From NCBI GenBank assembly GCA_023300205.1, contig JALZVD010000086.1, positions 1-15,007 on the forward strand: 15,007 nt of DNA, written 5' to 3'. Made by a program: the position numbers and the translations under genes. Every line of letters begins with the position of its first letter. Position 1 is the first letter of the stretch. A model generated the notes under the pieces. That model saw only the letters and a list, made by a program, of their open reading frames with translations, was not told the DNA's origin and ran no database searches. Of the stretch, positions 1-8,229 are shown piece by piece. Source of the stretch: Akkermansiaceae bacterium. GTDB taxonomy: Bacteria > Verrucomicrobiota > Verrucomicrobiia > Verrucomicrobiales > Akkermansiaceae.

Positions 1-939
1 ATTAAGACGCTTTTGCTGACATTTTTCTGCCGTCATATGGCTGATATGGTGAAAGCTGGCTACCTCTACATTGCGCAGCCCCCACTTTATAAGGTTACTC
101 GTAAGAAGCGTGAGGAGTATATTGCTGACGATGATGCACTGAATGAGATTTTGATCCAACTTGGTTCTGAAGATGTGAGGCTTAAGAAGTATGGAACGAG
201 TGATGAAGTTGATTCTGATTTACTTCGTAGCGTGCTAGATACTCTTGCTCAGTTGACTAAGTTTACTTCTGCTCTAGAAGGTCATGGAGGAAGTTTCCGA
301 GAGATCTTGAAGTTGAAAAAAGACGGTAAGCTGCCTGAGTTTATGGTTAGAGTGAGACTTGGAAACGAAGAGACGGTTAATTATCTACATGATGACGCTG
401 AGCTTGAGAAGTTCGGAGCTGAAAACCGTGATTTGCGACTTTTCCATGAAGAACTCACGGAAGAGGAGATCGAGGAATACAAGGTGAAGTATGATGGAGC
501 TCAACGCCGAGCTGTGAAGCGTGACCTAGTGGAATCTGCTGCTATCAGTAAGGTATTGGTGAGACTTAGTGAATTTGGTCTAGATACAGATCCATTCTTC
601 TCTGATGATAAGCCAGTTTATGAATTGATAGAAGGAGATGGTGGAGATGACGGTCCAGTGCCAGTGTTTAACCTCTTTGAGATTCTTGATAGAGTACTAG
701 AGATCGGTAGAAAAGGAATGCGTATCCAACGATTCAAGGGACTAGGTGAGATGAATGCGAAAGAGCTATTTTCAACTACGATGGATCCTGAGAGACGCCA
801 ACTTCTGCAGGTTAGGTTGGATGAGGATAATGAGTTGGAAGCGGATAGAATGTTTGACATCCTGATGGGTGATGTGGTGGAGCCTCGTAAGAGATTCATC
901 GAAGACAATGCACTCAACGTAAGAAACCTCGACGTTTAA
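1..939 (+). CDS. gyrB: DNA gyrase subunit B, C-terminal part (5' end outside window)
   Basis: GyrB is the ATPase subunit of DNA gyrase, the A2B2 enzyme that introduces negative supercoils into DNA. The frame is open from base 1, and its first residues ([17 protein letters not shown]) match the GyrB TOPRIM region, so the gene starts to the left. Visible landmarks are [10 protein letters not shown] near the beginning, [11 protein letters not shown] about 70 residues from the end, and a C-terminal tail ending [12 protein letters not shown], both classic GyrB signatures. Between the first two lies a stretch of roughly 170 mostly acidic and charged residues, matching the large insertion in E. coli-type GyrB that Gram-positive GyrB lacks. 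ParE is the alternative, but immediate linkage to gyrA and the insertion favour GyrB. The stop is 20 bp before gyrA, which implies one transcript. Confidence 0.96.
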   Translation: MKTLLLTFFCRHMADMVKAGYLYIAQPPLYKVTRKKREEYIADDDALNEILIQLGSEDVRLKKYGTSDEVDSDLLRSVLDTLAQLTKFTSALEGHGGSFREILKLKKDGKLPEFMVRVRLGNEETVNYLHDDAELEKFGAENRDLRLFHEELTEEEIEEYKVKYDGAQRRAVKRDLVESAAISKVLVRLSEFGLDTDPFFSDDKPVYELIEGDGGDDGPVPVFNLFEILDRVLEIGRKGMRIQRFKGLGEMNAKELFSTTMDPERRQLLQVRLDEDNELEADRMFDILMGDVVEPRKRFIEDNALNVRNLDV

Positions 940-959
940 CCAAGAAACAATTTTAGAAC

Positions 960-3575
960 ATGTCTAACGATAATATAAAAGTAGTAAACGTAGCTGACGA
1001 GATGTCGAAGTCCTTTTTGGACTACTCGATGTCAGTGATTATTTCTCGTGCGTTGCCAGATGCGCGTGATGGTCTGAAGCCATCTCAGCGACGCATTTTG
1101 TATGCGATGCACAACGACCTTTCACTCACTCCTTCAAAGGCGCACTTAAAGTCTGCGCGTATTGTTGGTGATACGATGGGTAAGTATCACCCGCATGGTG
1201 ATAGTGCTATCTACACCACCTTGGTGAACATGGCTCAGCCATGGACGATGCGAGAGATCTTGATCGATGGTCAGGGTAACTTTGGTTCTGTGGAAGGTGA
1301 TGCAGCGGCTGCGATGCGATATACTGAGGCCCGCCTCACGCATATGGGCTCGGCAATGATGATCGATCTTGAGAAAGAAACGGTTGATACAACGCCAACT
1401 TATGATGAAACACGACAGGAGCCTGTGGTTCTTCCTGCGGCGATTCCTAACCTGCTGGTAAACGGAGGAACGGGGATTGCGGTAGGTATGGCGACGAATA
1501 TTCCTTCTCATAATATGGGTGAGGTGATTGATGGTGTTTGTGCACGTATCGATAATCCTCAGCTTACCTTTGACGAGGTGAAGCAGATTATTAAGGGACC
1601 TGATTTTGCGGGTGCTTGTGAGATCCGGGGTTTCAAGGGGATAGATAGTTATTTCCGCACTGGAAGGGGTAGCGTAAAGATGCGTGGAACGATGGATATC
1701 ACAGAGAAGGCTTCTGGTGTTTCTATCATCACGATTACTCAGGTGCCTCACGGTGTAAACCGAGCAACGCTTCAGCTCAGAATTGCTGAACTTGTAAGGG
1801 AGAAGGTCTTGTTAGATATTTCAGGGATGCGTGATTTGTCAGATGATGAGACACGTATTGAAATCACTCTTAAGCGTGATGCTCGTCCGCAAGTTGTGGT
1901 GAATCAGATCTATAAGTTGACTGCGATGGAGACATCATTTGGTGTGAATATGCTCGCGATTCATGAGCGTCGTCCCAAGCAGATGTCTATCCTGGACTGT
2001 TTAGATGCGTTCATTGAGCATAGACGTGAGATTATTATCCGTAGAACGCGTTACCTTCTTAAGAAGGCTGAGTTACGTGCGGAGAACTTGGAGGCATTCT
2101 TGTTAGCTCTTGGTCACTTAGATGATTTTATTAAGATTATTCGTGATTCTAAGAATCGCGATGAAGCTCGTGAGAGACTGAAAGATTATGATTTCCCGGT
2201 AGCTACAGCTGAGTCACTGGGGATTTTGATTAGGTCACAGGCGTCTGTACATGGTGACCGTTATGTATTCACAGACCGTCAGGTTAATGCGATTCTTGAG
2301 CTGCGGCTCTATCAGCTTACTGGTATGGAGCGTGATAAGGTGAAGGGTGAATACGATAACTTACTTATCGATATTAAGGACTTCCTCGATATCTTAGCGA
2401 AGGAAGCACGCGTTCTTGCGATTATTAAAGATGAGTTATTAGAGATCAAAGAGAAGCATGCTACGCCACGTCATTGTCCGATTCTTCCAGACGAAGGTGA
2501 GATAGCCATTGAAGATCTCATCGCAAATGATGGCATGATAGTCACGATTTCTAATAAGGGAAATATCAAACGCACCGCTTCTGCTGAATACCGAGTCCAG
2601 GCTCGTGGAGGTAAGGGAGTGAAGGGAATGGATACGAAGAAGGCGAATCAGTCTAAGGATGATGATCAAGATTTCGTAGAGCACTTATTCTCTGCTCAGG
2701 CTCATGATTACCTTATGTTCTTTACGAGTACCGGCCGTGTTTATGTAGAGCGTGTGTATGGATTACCAGAAGGCTCTAGAGCATCTAAAGGACGTAGTAT
2801 TAAGAATGTTCTTAACTTGCAGGCAGATGAAACTATCGCAGCTACCCAGCGATTAGAGCGTCAGCTTGATGAGGATGGAAATGATATTACTCTGCAGGTG
2901 GAAGATAAGTTTGTTCTCTTCGCAACACGCAGTGGTAAGATTAAGAAGACTGCTTTAGCCGCCTTTAAGAACTACCGTAAGGATGGTATTATTGCGATCA
3001 AGCTTGATGAAGGTAATGCGCTAATCGATGTTCGTATGACGAATGGAAATGATGAAGTGATCTTGGTCACTCGCAAAGGTAAGTCACTCCGATTTGATGA
3101 AGCTCAGGCTAAGTCACAGGGGAGAGCAACTGCGGGTGTGAGAGGAATCCGCCCTGAAGATGATGACTACGTTGTGAGTATGGCGATTGTTAATGAGGAG
3201 GGAACATTCCTTGTAGCTTCTGAGAATGGTATTGGTAAGAGATCTCCGTTCTCTGACTACAGGGCTCAGTCTCGTGGCGGTAAGGGTATCATTACGATGA
3301 AGGTTACTGAGAAGACAGGGGAGGTTGTTTCAGCTTCTACTGTGTTCTCTGATGATGAGTTAATGCTGATGACTTCTGATGGTCAGTCGATTCGAATCCG
3401 ATGTGCTGATGTCCGCGAATGTGGACGGAATACACAGGGAGTGAAGTTGGTAACGATGAAAGATGGTGTAAAACTTCAGGATACAGCTCGTGTGGTTCCT
3501 GATGATGAGGATGAAGTTGTAGAAGGTGAAGAGCCTGATACAGAATCAGATTCTGCGGTTAATGAGGAAGAATAA
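960..3575 (+). CDS. gyrA: DNA gyrase subunit A
   Basis: GyrA (871 aa) is the DNA breakage-reunion and wrapping subunit of gyrase. The winged-helix/tower region begins with [28 protein letters not shown]. The catalytic tyrosine is Tyr121 in [13 protein letters not shown]. The quinolone-binding loop is [11 protein letters not shown] (77-87), with Ser82 equivalent to E. coli Ser83 and Thr86 where E. coli has Asp87. The C-terminal beta-pinwheel has a GyrA box, QARGGKG at 547-553, which identifies gyrase rather than topoisomerase IV, and a second box-like QSRGGKG at 770-776. The last ~24 residues are very acidic, like the E. coli tail that tunes supercoiling. ATG 960 gives a family-typical N-terminus; the sequence before it has only a weak purine stretch (AAGAAA), not a strong Shine-Dalgarno. 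It lies directly behind gyrB and before a strong terminator. Confidence 0.98.
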   Translation: MSNDNIKVVNVADEMSKSFLDYSMSVIISRALPDARDGLKPSQRRILYAMHNDLSLTPSKAHLKSARIVGDTMGKYHPHGDSAIYTTLVNMAQPWTMREILIDGQGNFGSVEGDAAAAMRYTEARLTHMGSAMMIDLEKETVDTTPTYDETRQEPVVLPAAIPNLLVNGGTGIAVGMATNIPSHNMGEVIDGVCARIDNPQLTFDEVKQIIKGPDFAGACEIRGFKGIDSYFRTGRGSVKMRGTMDITEKASGVSIITITQVPHGVNRATLQLRIAELVREKVLLDISGMRDLSDDETRIEITLKRDARPQVVVNQIYKLTAMETSFGVNMLAIHERRPKQMSILDCLDAFIEHRREIIIRRTRYLLKKAELRAENLEAFLLALGHLDDFIKIIRDSKNRDEARERLKDYDFPVATAESLGILIRSQASVHGDRYVFTDRQVNAILELRLYQLTGMERDKVKGEYDNLLIDIKDFLDILAKEARVLAIIKDELLEIKEKHATPRHCPILPDEGEIAIEDLIANDGMIVTISNKGNIKRTASAEYRVQARGGKGVKGMDTKKANQSKDDDQDFVEHLFSAQAHDYLMFFTSTGRVYVERVYGLPEGSRASKGRSIKNVLNLQADETIAATQRLERQLDEDGNDITLQVEDKFVLFATRSGKIKKTALAAFKNYRKDGIIAIKLDEGNALIDVRMTNGNDEVILVTRKGKSLRFDEAQAKSQGRATAGVRGIRPEDDDYVVSMAIVNEEGTFLVASENGIGKRSPFSDYRAQSRGGKGIITMKVTEKTGEVVSASTVFSDDELMLMTSDGQSIRIRCADVRECGRNTQGVKLVTMKDGVKLQDTARVVPDDEDEVVEGEEPDTESDSAVNEEE

Positions 3576-3600
3576 CTAGCGTCAACTGAATGAAACTTTT

Positions 3601-3638
3601 AAGCTCTTCGTGTCTGACGGCATGAAGAGCTTTTTTAT
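3601..3638 (+). terminator. Intrinsic terminator of gyrBA
   Basis: A perfect 9-bp stem (AAGCTCTTC at 3601-3609 with GAAGAGCTT at 3624-3632) encloses a 14-nt loop and runs into six T residues (3631-3636). It begins 25 nt after the gyrA stop. Read on the other strand the hairpin is followed by TTAAAAG rather than a T tract, so it probably serves gyrA only and not the convergent small gene. Confidence 0.85.
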
Positions 3639-3657
3639 GCGATATTACTTAGTGCTG

Positions 3658-4062
3658 CTATTCTCTGGTAAGCCAGACATAAGCTTTGTCTTCACCAGTT
3701 GGGATGATGGTTTTGATTTTCCATCCTTGAAGCTGAAGAGTGGGTAGAGCGGTCTCAGTTTTTGCGAATTTGACGTTACCTTTCATATGAAGTGATGAGA
3801 AGCCATTTAGAAGGATAATTATTTCTTCTTTTGTTTCTTTTAAGGCTACAATTTTATCTTCTATTATAGATATTCGTTCTTCTTTCACTATTATTTTGCG
3901 ATGTTGTTTACCTAATCCGGTTGCTTTAAGATCAGTGAGTTCTTTGTTAGTGAGTTGCTTTAATTCGATGAGGTCTTCTAACTCCCCAGCTGAAAGTTGC
4001 TGAATTAGAGGTAAGGAGAGACAAGCTAATAGTGTGCAGACTTTGTTGGATAACGTATTCAT
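3658..4062 (-). CDS. Small secreted protein, unknown function, predicted coiled coil
   Basis: I do not recognise this 134-aa protein. The N-terminus (MNTLSNKVCTLLACLSLPLIQQLSA|GE) looks like a Sec signal peptide with cleavage after Ala25. The Cys14 in LLAC gives a superficial lipobox, but the hydrophobic stretch before it is too short to be convincing. Residues about 27-85 are rich in Glu, Lys, Leu and Ile with heptad-like spacing and probably form an alpha-helical coiled coil. The last ~45 residues look beta-like and end in YVWLTRE. The mature protein would be about 109 residues, periplasmic or exported. It converges on gyrA and is divergent from the DUF481 barrel gene, sharing a 144-bp intergenic region. 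No good Shine-Dalgarno precedes the ATG. The signal peptide and clean ORF support it as a real gene. Confidence 0.7.
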   Translation of the reverse strand: MNTLSNKVCTLLACLSLPLIQQLSAGELEDLIELKQLTNKELTDLKATGLGKQHRKIIVKEERISIIEDKIVALKETKEEIIILLNGFSSLHMKGNVKFAKTETALPTLQLQGWKIKTIIPTGEDKAYVWLTRE

Positions 4063-4194
4063 AAAGTATGGGTAACTTTAGTAAGAGAACTGTTCATTTT
4101 TTTATGATATTGATACTTCTCTTGTGACAAATGATCATGTATTTATGTCTAATATTCTGAGGTATTCATTATTCAATGACTGAGTTTTGAACCT

Positions 4195-4200
4195 AAGGAA
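4195..4200 (+). promoter_or_regulatory. Ribosome binding site of the DUF481 gene
   Basis: AAGGAA ends 6 nt before ATG 4207, normal Shine-Dalgarno spacing. It favours ATG 4207 over the in-frame ATG at 4222, which would be 21 nt away. It is the best-placed Shine-Dalgarno in the window. Confidence 0.65.
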
Positions 4201-4206
4201 TACTAA

Positions 4207-4929
4207 ATGGAAAATAAAAAAATGAAAAATAAAATACTAACAAGTATAGCAATGGCTACAGCTTTGTCTGTAAGCGGTAATGCAGAAGAGTGGAAGAATA
4301 GTTTTGATCTTGGAGCTACTCTGACTAAAGGAAACAGTGATTCTCTATTAGTGACTTTAGGATTTGCTACTGAAAAGATAGAGGCAGCTAATGAGTATAG
4401 AGCTAATCTATTCTACACCTATGGTGAAGATACAGGTACAGCAACGAATGACGAGATTCTAGGTAGTGCAGCATGGAGACATCTGTATTCAGATACAACT
4501 TATGCTGGTCTGAGAGCTGACTTCCGTAAAGATGATCTATCGGATATTCAGTATAGAGCTTCTCTATCAGGTCTAGTAGGTCACTACTTCATCAAAGAAG
4601 AGAAAACTAAACTCTCTCTTGAAGGTGGTGTTGGTTTCACATTTGAAGAGCAGGGTAATGTTACTAATGAGTATGCACACGTCTATGCAGGTGAGTTTTT
4701 CGAGCATCATTTTAACGATAAGACTAAGGTTTATCAGTCGCTCACAGTTTATGTTCCAGTAGACAATACTGATGACTATCAGTTAGTAGCTGAACTAGGA
4801 GTAGAGACAACATTGACAGATACTCTTAGCCTTAAGGTATATGCTCAGGATAAGTATGACGCAGTACCAGCATCTGGTAGTGACAGAAATGACTTTAAGT
4901 TGATCACAGGAATTAGCTATAAGTTCTAA
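4207..4929 (+). CDS. DUF481 family outer-membrane beta-barrel protein
   Basis: This 240-aa protein starts with a basic n-region, a hydrophobic stretch and SGNA|EE, giving a signal peptide cleaved after Ala26. The mature part alternates polar and aromatic residues in strand-length segments (for example WKNSFDLGATLTKGNSDS, YRANLFYTYGED, YAGLRADFRKDD, LKVYAQDKYD) and ends in ITGISYKF, a C-terminal aromatic residue as expected for BAM-inserted barrels. The 'G…TKGNSDS' start and overall layout match the DUF481 (YdiY-like) family. Family members are putative outer-membrane barrels; an E. coli homologue is acid-induced, and no substrate is known to me. An exact role cannot be assigned. It is followed by its own terminator and is probably monocistronic. 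It uses AGA for Arg more than its gyrA neighbour does. Confidence 0.85.
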   Translation: MENKKMKNKILTSIAMATALSVSGNAEEWKNSFDLGATLTKGNSDSLLVTLGFATEKIEAANEYRANLFYTYGEDTGTATNDEILGSAAWRHLYSDTTYAGLRADFRKDDLSDIQYRASLSGLVGHYFIKEEKTKLSLEGGVGFTFEEQGNVTNEYAHVYAGEFFEHHFNDKTKVYQSLTVYVPVDNTDDYQLVAELGVETTLTDTLSLKVYAQDKYDAVPASGSDRNDFKLITGISYKF

Positions 4930-4952
4930 GTTAGGTTTTAGACTATTTTATC

Positions 4953-4989
4953 AAGCCTTTATCACTGTTTTTGTGGTAAAGGCTTTTCT
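4953..4989 (+). terminator. Intrinsic terminator of the DUF481 gene
   Basis: A 13-bp stem with one G-U wobble (AAGCCTTTATCAC at 4953-4965, GTGGTAAAGGCTT at 4973-4985) encloses a 7-nt loop and is followed by TTCTC, so the 3' side reads TTTTC. It starts 23 nt after the stop codon. Confidence 0.8.
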
Positions 4990-4995
4990 CTAAAT

Positions 4996-5031
4996 GAAAA
5001 GACACGCATTGTTAGAATGCGTGTCTTAGTT
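4996..5031 (-). terminator. Terminator of the pseudopilin gene, possibly bidirectional
   Basis: A perfect 12-bp inverted repeat (AAGACACGCATT at 4999-5010, AATGCGTGTCTT at 5016-5027) with a 5-nt loop lies 24 nt beyond the pseudopilin stop on the minus strand. On the minus strand the hairpin ends in CTTTTCATTT, a usable U tract. On the plus strand it ends in CTTAGTTTTAT, so it could also act as a second terminator for the DUF481 transcript. Confidence 0.75.
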
Positions 5032-5051
5032 TTATAAAATGTATTGTTTGG

Positions 5052-5654
5052 TTACCAAGAATTAGCGTCTTGTTTATCATTGAACTCTTTATCTGGACCG
5101 GGCGTGGCTGCGACAGCGTCTTGTATGTGGAGCTCTTTTTTGTAAGCTGTTGCTTCTGTAGTAGCTGTAGATGTTCCTGTGGCGATTTTTGAGGCATCGA
5201 CAACGCCGTCAGAGTCGTAATCTAGTATAATTGTGTATGGGTTTCCCCATTTGTCTAAGAGGCTATTAAGTGTGGCTCCGGTGTAAACAAGGCCATCTTT
5301 AGATCCTTTTGCTTGGTCTGTAGTGAAGAATTGTTTCTGTTTGTCATTAATCTCGTCCTCTAGCCCCATGATTACTTCTAGGAAATCAGCAGTATCGGTT
5401 TCAATCTCTTCATCTGAACTTGGATATGAAGATCCTGTGTATGGAAGTGAGTCGTATTCAGATTCAAATGTGCTGATTGCTCCGGTTAGTTGTTTGCAGA
5501 CATTTTGTGCTTTCTTGACTTCTGCATTCGTTAGATGATTCATGATGGGGCCAAAACTGAGGCCACCGAGGGCAGCGATGATAGCGATGACAACAAGAAG
5601 TTCTATCAGGGTGAATCCCTTTTTAGCTGTTTTATGATGTGTTGATATTTTCAT
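5052..5654 (-). CDS. Type II secretion/type IV pilus-like pseudopilin
   Basis: This 200-aa protein begins with a short basic leader and a class III signal: cleavage after Gly13 in KKG|FTLIELLVVIAIIAAL, with Glu18 at the +5 position needed for assembly and a single hydrophobic alpha-1 helix. The leader would be cut and the new N-terminus methylated by a prepilin peptidase, after which the subunit packs into a pseudopilus or fibre in the cell envelope. The globular part has WGNPY (136-140) followed by a DYDSDGVVD loop, and ends with GPDKEF…W, a GspG-like, possibly Ca2+-binding pattern frequent in Verrucomicrobia and Planctomycetes. Such genomes carry many orphan copies, and no secretion genes flank this one, so its partner machine is unknown. 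Only a poor Shine-Dalgarno precedes the ATG. Confidence 0.88.
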   Translation of the reverse strand: MKISTHHKTAKKGFTLIELLVVIAIIAALGGLSFGPIMNHLTNAEVKKAQNVCKQLTGAISTFESEYDSLPYTGSSYPSSDEEIETDTADFLEVIMGLEDEINDKQKQFFTTDQAKGSKDGLVYTGATLNSLLDKWGNPYTIILDYDSDGVVDASKIATGTSTATTEATAYKKELHIQDAVAATPGPDKEFNDKQDANSW

Positions 5655-5690
5655 ATTATGGATGGTATTAGAATATTCTAGATGCGGAAA

Positions 5691-5718
5691 TTGAATTTAC
5701 AATGTCAACACATAGACT
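5691..5718 (+). promoter_or_regulatory. Candidate promoter for rnr (weak)
   Basis: TTGAAT (5691-5696) and TAGACT (5713-5718), 16 bp apart, each match four of six sigma-70 consensus bases. They lie about 75 nt before the RNase R start, in the 138-bp region shared with the divergent pseudopilin gene. This is pattern matching only. Confidence 0.25.
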
Positions 5719-5781
5719 GTAACACGTGAATTAGATGAAGGCAATGAGAAAAGGATGTTGTGTAGGGGAGATGGAGGGTGC

Positions 5782-5796
5782 ATGGTTGAATTATGA
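5782..5796 (+). other. Possible four-codon upstream ORF overlapping the rnr start
   Basis: ATG at 5782 opens a tiny frame (M-V-E-L-stop) whose TGA (5794-5796) overlaps the RNase R start codon (5793-5795) in an ATGA junction. The best Shine-Dalgarno nearby, GGAGG (5773-5777), is 4 nt from this ATG but 15 nt from the RNase R ATG. Translational coupling is possible. Chance is equally possible for so short a frame. Confidence 0.25.
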
Positions 5797-8162
5797 AAGA
5801 TTTTAGGAACAGAGTGCTGGACTTGATGAAGAGCGGGGATTATCAGCCGATGAATAAATCTGAGTTCTCTCGGGCTCTGAATGTTCCTATGCCTGCGCGT
5901 GCGGCATTACGTGCTGCTCTCAATAAGTTAGAGCGTAAAGGTATGATCGTTCTCGTTAAGGGGTCACGCTATAGTCTAGCTGGTAAAGTAGCTGGGCCAG
6001 TTAGGAGTGTGAAGCGTGGTCTGGAAGGTGGGCTGATGGTGGGGGTGATTAGATTTCAGAATGGAGGGAATGCTTGGTTTTATCCAGATATAGATAATGA
6101 GGAGAATATTGCTGCGGGGTTGGATGTGGATCAATTTGACCGAGTTTTTGTGATGAACTATGATACTGGATTGGCGCTTGATGGTGATAGGGTGAGTGTG
6201 ATGGTGAAGCTACCTGTGTCTCCTGGTGAGGAGCCTCCTAGCAAGAAGTATAAAGGGAGGAAATTCAAAGGTAAAAAGGGTGGTGATTCACGAAGAGGTA
6301 AGGGTGGTAAAAGGCGTGGTAGATTTGATGATGAGGCGAAGGGTAAGGTAACTAAGGTGATTAAGCGTATGAGCGGTGTGGTTTTGGGTACCTTTAGGGT
6401 GAGGGGGAAGTTCCGCTATATTGAGCCAGATTTTCCTGGTTTCCAGAGGCCGATGGATTTGGTGGGTGAGGAGATGGGCGCGAAGAGTGGTCAGAGGGTA
6501 GTGGCTGAGTTGGTGAGTTGGGATAGTAAGGCTGCGCCGCCGGTGGGTAGAATGACGAAGGTTTTGGGGTGGCCAGAAGATCCTGGTGTGGACATTGAGA
6601 GTGTGATCAGTAAGCATAGCTTGAGGGCAGGTTTCCCTGGGGATGTGAAGGCTGAGGCGATTGCTCTTTTGGGATCATTACAAGATGGAGTTATTGGAGA
6701 AGGTGATGGGGATCCTAAGATTAATATCTCTGCAGAGGAGCTGAAGAGGCGTGAAGACTGGAGAGGTGAGATGGTGTTGACGGTGGATCCTGATGATGCG
6801 AAGGATTTTGATGATGCGATTGCAGTGAAGGCACTAGAAGGTGGAGGCTATGAGCTGGCCGTTCATATTGCTGATGTGTCTCATTATATTAAACCTGGTA
6901 GTATTCTAGATGAAGAGGCTGAACAGCGTGGTAATAGTACTTATTTAGTGGACCGAGTTCTTCCGATGTTACCTTTCCAGATTTCTAATAATATTTGTAG
7001 TCTGAGGCCAAAGGTGGATCGGTTGACAAAGTGTGCGGTGATGACGTTTGATAAGAACGGGACTCGTTTATCCTCTCGGTTTTGTGATGCGGTGATTCAT
7101 AGTAAGGTTCGTTTGGCTTATGAGCAGGCTCAAGTTTTACTTGGATTACCGATGAAGGGTTCTGAGAAGATTCAGCTTCCTGATGTGAGCAAGGAGGTAG
7201 TGGATGCCTTAAAACGGACGTGGGAGTTGGCGACGATTTTACGTAAGAGAAGGTTTGCTGATGGAGCGTTAGATTTGGAATTTGAAGAGACGAAGCTTGT
7301 TTTAGATGATAAGCTTAAGGCTGTGGATGTGGTGGAGGTGATCCATAATGAGAGTCATCAAATGGTGGAAGAGTGTATGCTAGCAGCGAATGAAGCTGTG
7401 GCAGTGGCTCTGAAGATGCAGCGAAAGAGTGCGATCTACCGGATTCACGAAGACCCAGATTTTGATAAGTTGAATGAGTTTGCTGAGAAGGCAAGGGCTC
7501 AAGGTTACAAGGTGGGGGATCTGACGAATAAGACGCATATCCAGAAGTTACTTACAGAGGTGAAGGGGACAACGAATGAGGAAAGCATCAAGATAGGGCT
7601 TTTGAAGAGTCTTAAACGTGCAGCTTATAGCACTGATCCGTTAGGGCATTACGGTTTAGCGAAGATGGATTATTGTCATTTTACGAGTCCTATTCGCAGG
7701 TATGCTGACCTTGTGATTCATAGGGCTTTGCAGTCGCTACTGGTGAATCCGCCGGAGAAGCCAGATAGAAATCCGAAGCTAGCTAAGATCGCTGAGATAG
7801 CGTCTCATATTTCTGATACTGAGAGGAAGAGTGCTGAGGCTGAAAATGAAACGAAGCGACTGAAGATGATGGAGTATTTGGTAAGTATCCAGGAAGATGG
7901 AGGAGGGAAAGTTTTTGTGGCGCTTGTTACAGATGTACGGCACATGGGTCTGTTTGTTGAGATTTCCTCAATGAGGGTGAAGGGGCTGGTGAAGGTGCAA
8001 GACATGCCAGGCAGAACTCATGATAAATGGCATATGGATGGGATGCGTTATGTTTGTAGTAATGGTTCAGAAATTAAGCTTGGTGAGAAAGTGAATGTTG
8101 CGATTGTAAGGGTAGATCTGGAGCGTAAAATGGTGGACTTTAAAATCTTGGATAATTCATAG
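5793..8162 (+). CDS. rnr: Ribonuclease R (RNB family 3'-5' exoribonuclease)
   Basis: RNase R is a processive 3'-5' exoribonuclease that degrades structured RNA and takes part in RNA quality control. This 789-aa protein has the full family order: an N-terminal winged-helix-like region (about 1-65), cold-shock-type domains (about 70-310), the RNB catalytic domain (about 320-680) and a C-terminal S1 domain (about 703-787). The metal-binding acids are in VDPDDAKDFDDAI: Asp332, Asp338, Asp340 and Asp341, spaced as in E. coli RNase II/R. HFTSPIRRYADL (629-640) is the second signature. Presence of the winged helix and overall length favour RNase R over RNase II. Residues 151-177 form a Lys/Arg/Gly-rich low-complexity tract, while the C-terminus (FKILDNS) lacks the basic tail of E. 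coli RNase R. argJ follows after 67 bp without an obvious terminator. Confidence 0.95.
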   Translation: MKDFRNRVLDLMKSGDYQPMNKSEFSRALNVPMPARAALRAALNKLERKGMIVLVKGSRYSLAGKVAGPVRSVKRGLEGGLMVGVIRFQNGGNAWFYPDIDNEENIAAGLDVDQFDRVFVMNYDTGLALDGDRVSVMVKLPVSPGEEPPSKKYKGRKFKGKKGGDSRRGKGGKRRGRFDDEAKGKVTKVIKRMSGVVLGTFRVRGKFRYIEPDFPGFQRPMDLVGEEMGAKSGQRVVAELVSWDSKAAPPVGRMTKVLGWPEDPGVDIESVISKHSLRAGFPGDVKAEAIALLGSLQDGVIGEGDGDPKINISAEELKRREDWRGEMVLTVDPDDAKDFDDAIAVKALEGGGYELAVHIADVSHYIKPGSILDEEAEQRGNSTYLVDRVLPMLPFQISNNICSLRPKVDRLTKCAVMTFDKNGTRLSSRFCDAVIHSKVRLAYEQAQVLLGLPMKGSEKIQLPDVSKEVVDALKRTWELATILRKRRFADGALDLEFEETKLVLDDKLKAVDVVEVIHNESHQMVEECMLAANEAVAVALKMQRKSAIYRIHEDPDFDKLNEFAEKARAQGYKVGDLTNKTHIQKLLTEVKGTTNEESIKIGLLKSLKRAAYSTDPLGHYGLAKMDYCHFTSPIRRYADLVIHRALQSLLVNPPEKPDRNPKLAKIAEIASHISDTERKSAEAENETKRLKMMEYLVSIQEDGGGKVFVALVTDVRHMGLFVEISSMRVKGLVKVQDMPGRTHDKWHMDGMRYVCSNGSEIKLGEKVNVAIVRVDLERKMVDFKILDNS

Positions 8163-8229
8163 AAATCTAATCGACATTTGGAGTTGAGGGAGTCTTATTT
8201 GTTACTTCAATCGAAGAGATCACCATTTT

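Noticed and set aside
4129..4170. Sigma-70 promoter for the DUF481 gene around GTGACA and TAATAT
   Set aside because: The spacing between the best boxes is 20 bp or more, so no convincing pair could be assigned.
5669..5708. 12-bp palindrome TAGAATATTCTA and a perfect TTGACA on the minus strand as the pseudopilin promoter
   Set aside because: The only -10-like element (TAGAAT) is 22 bp from TTGACA, too far for a normal sigma-70 promoter, and a single AT-rich palindrome without a second copy is weak evidence for an operator.
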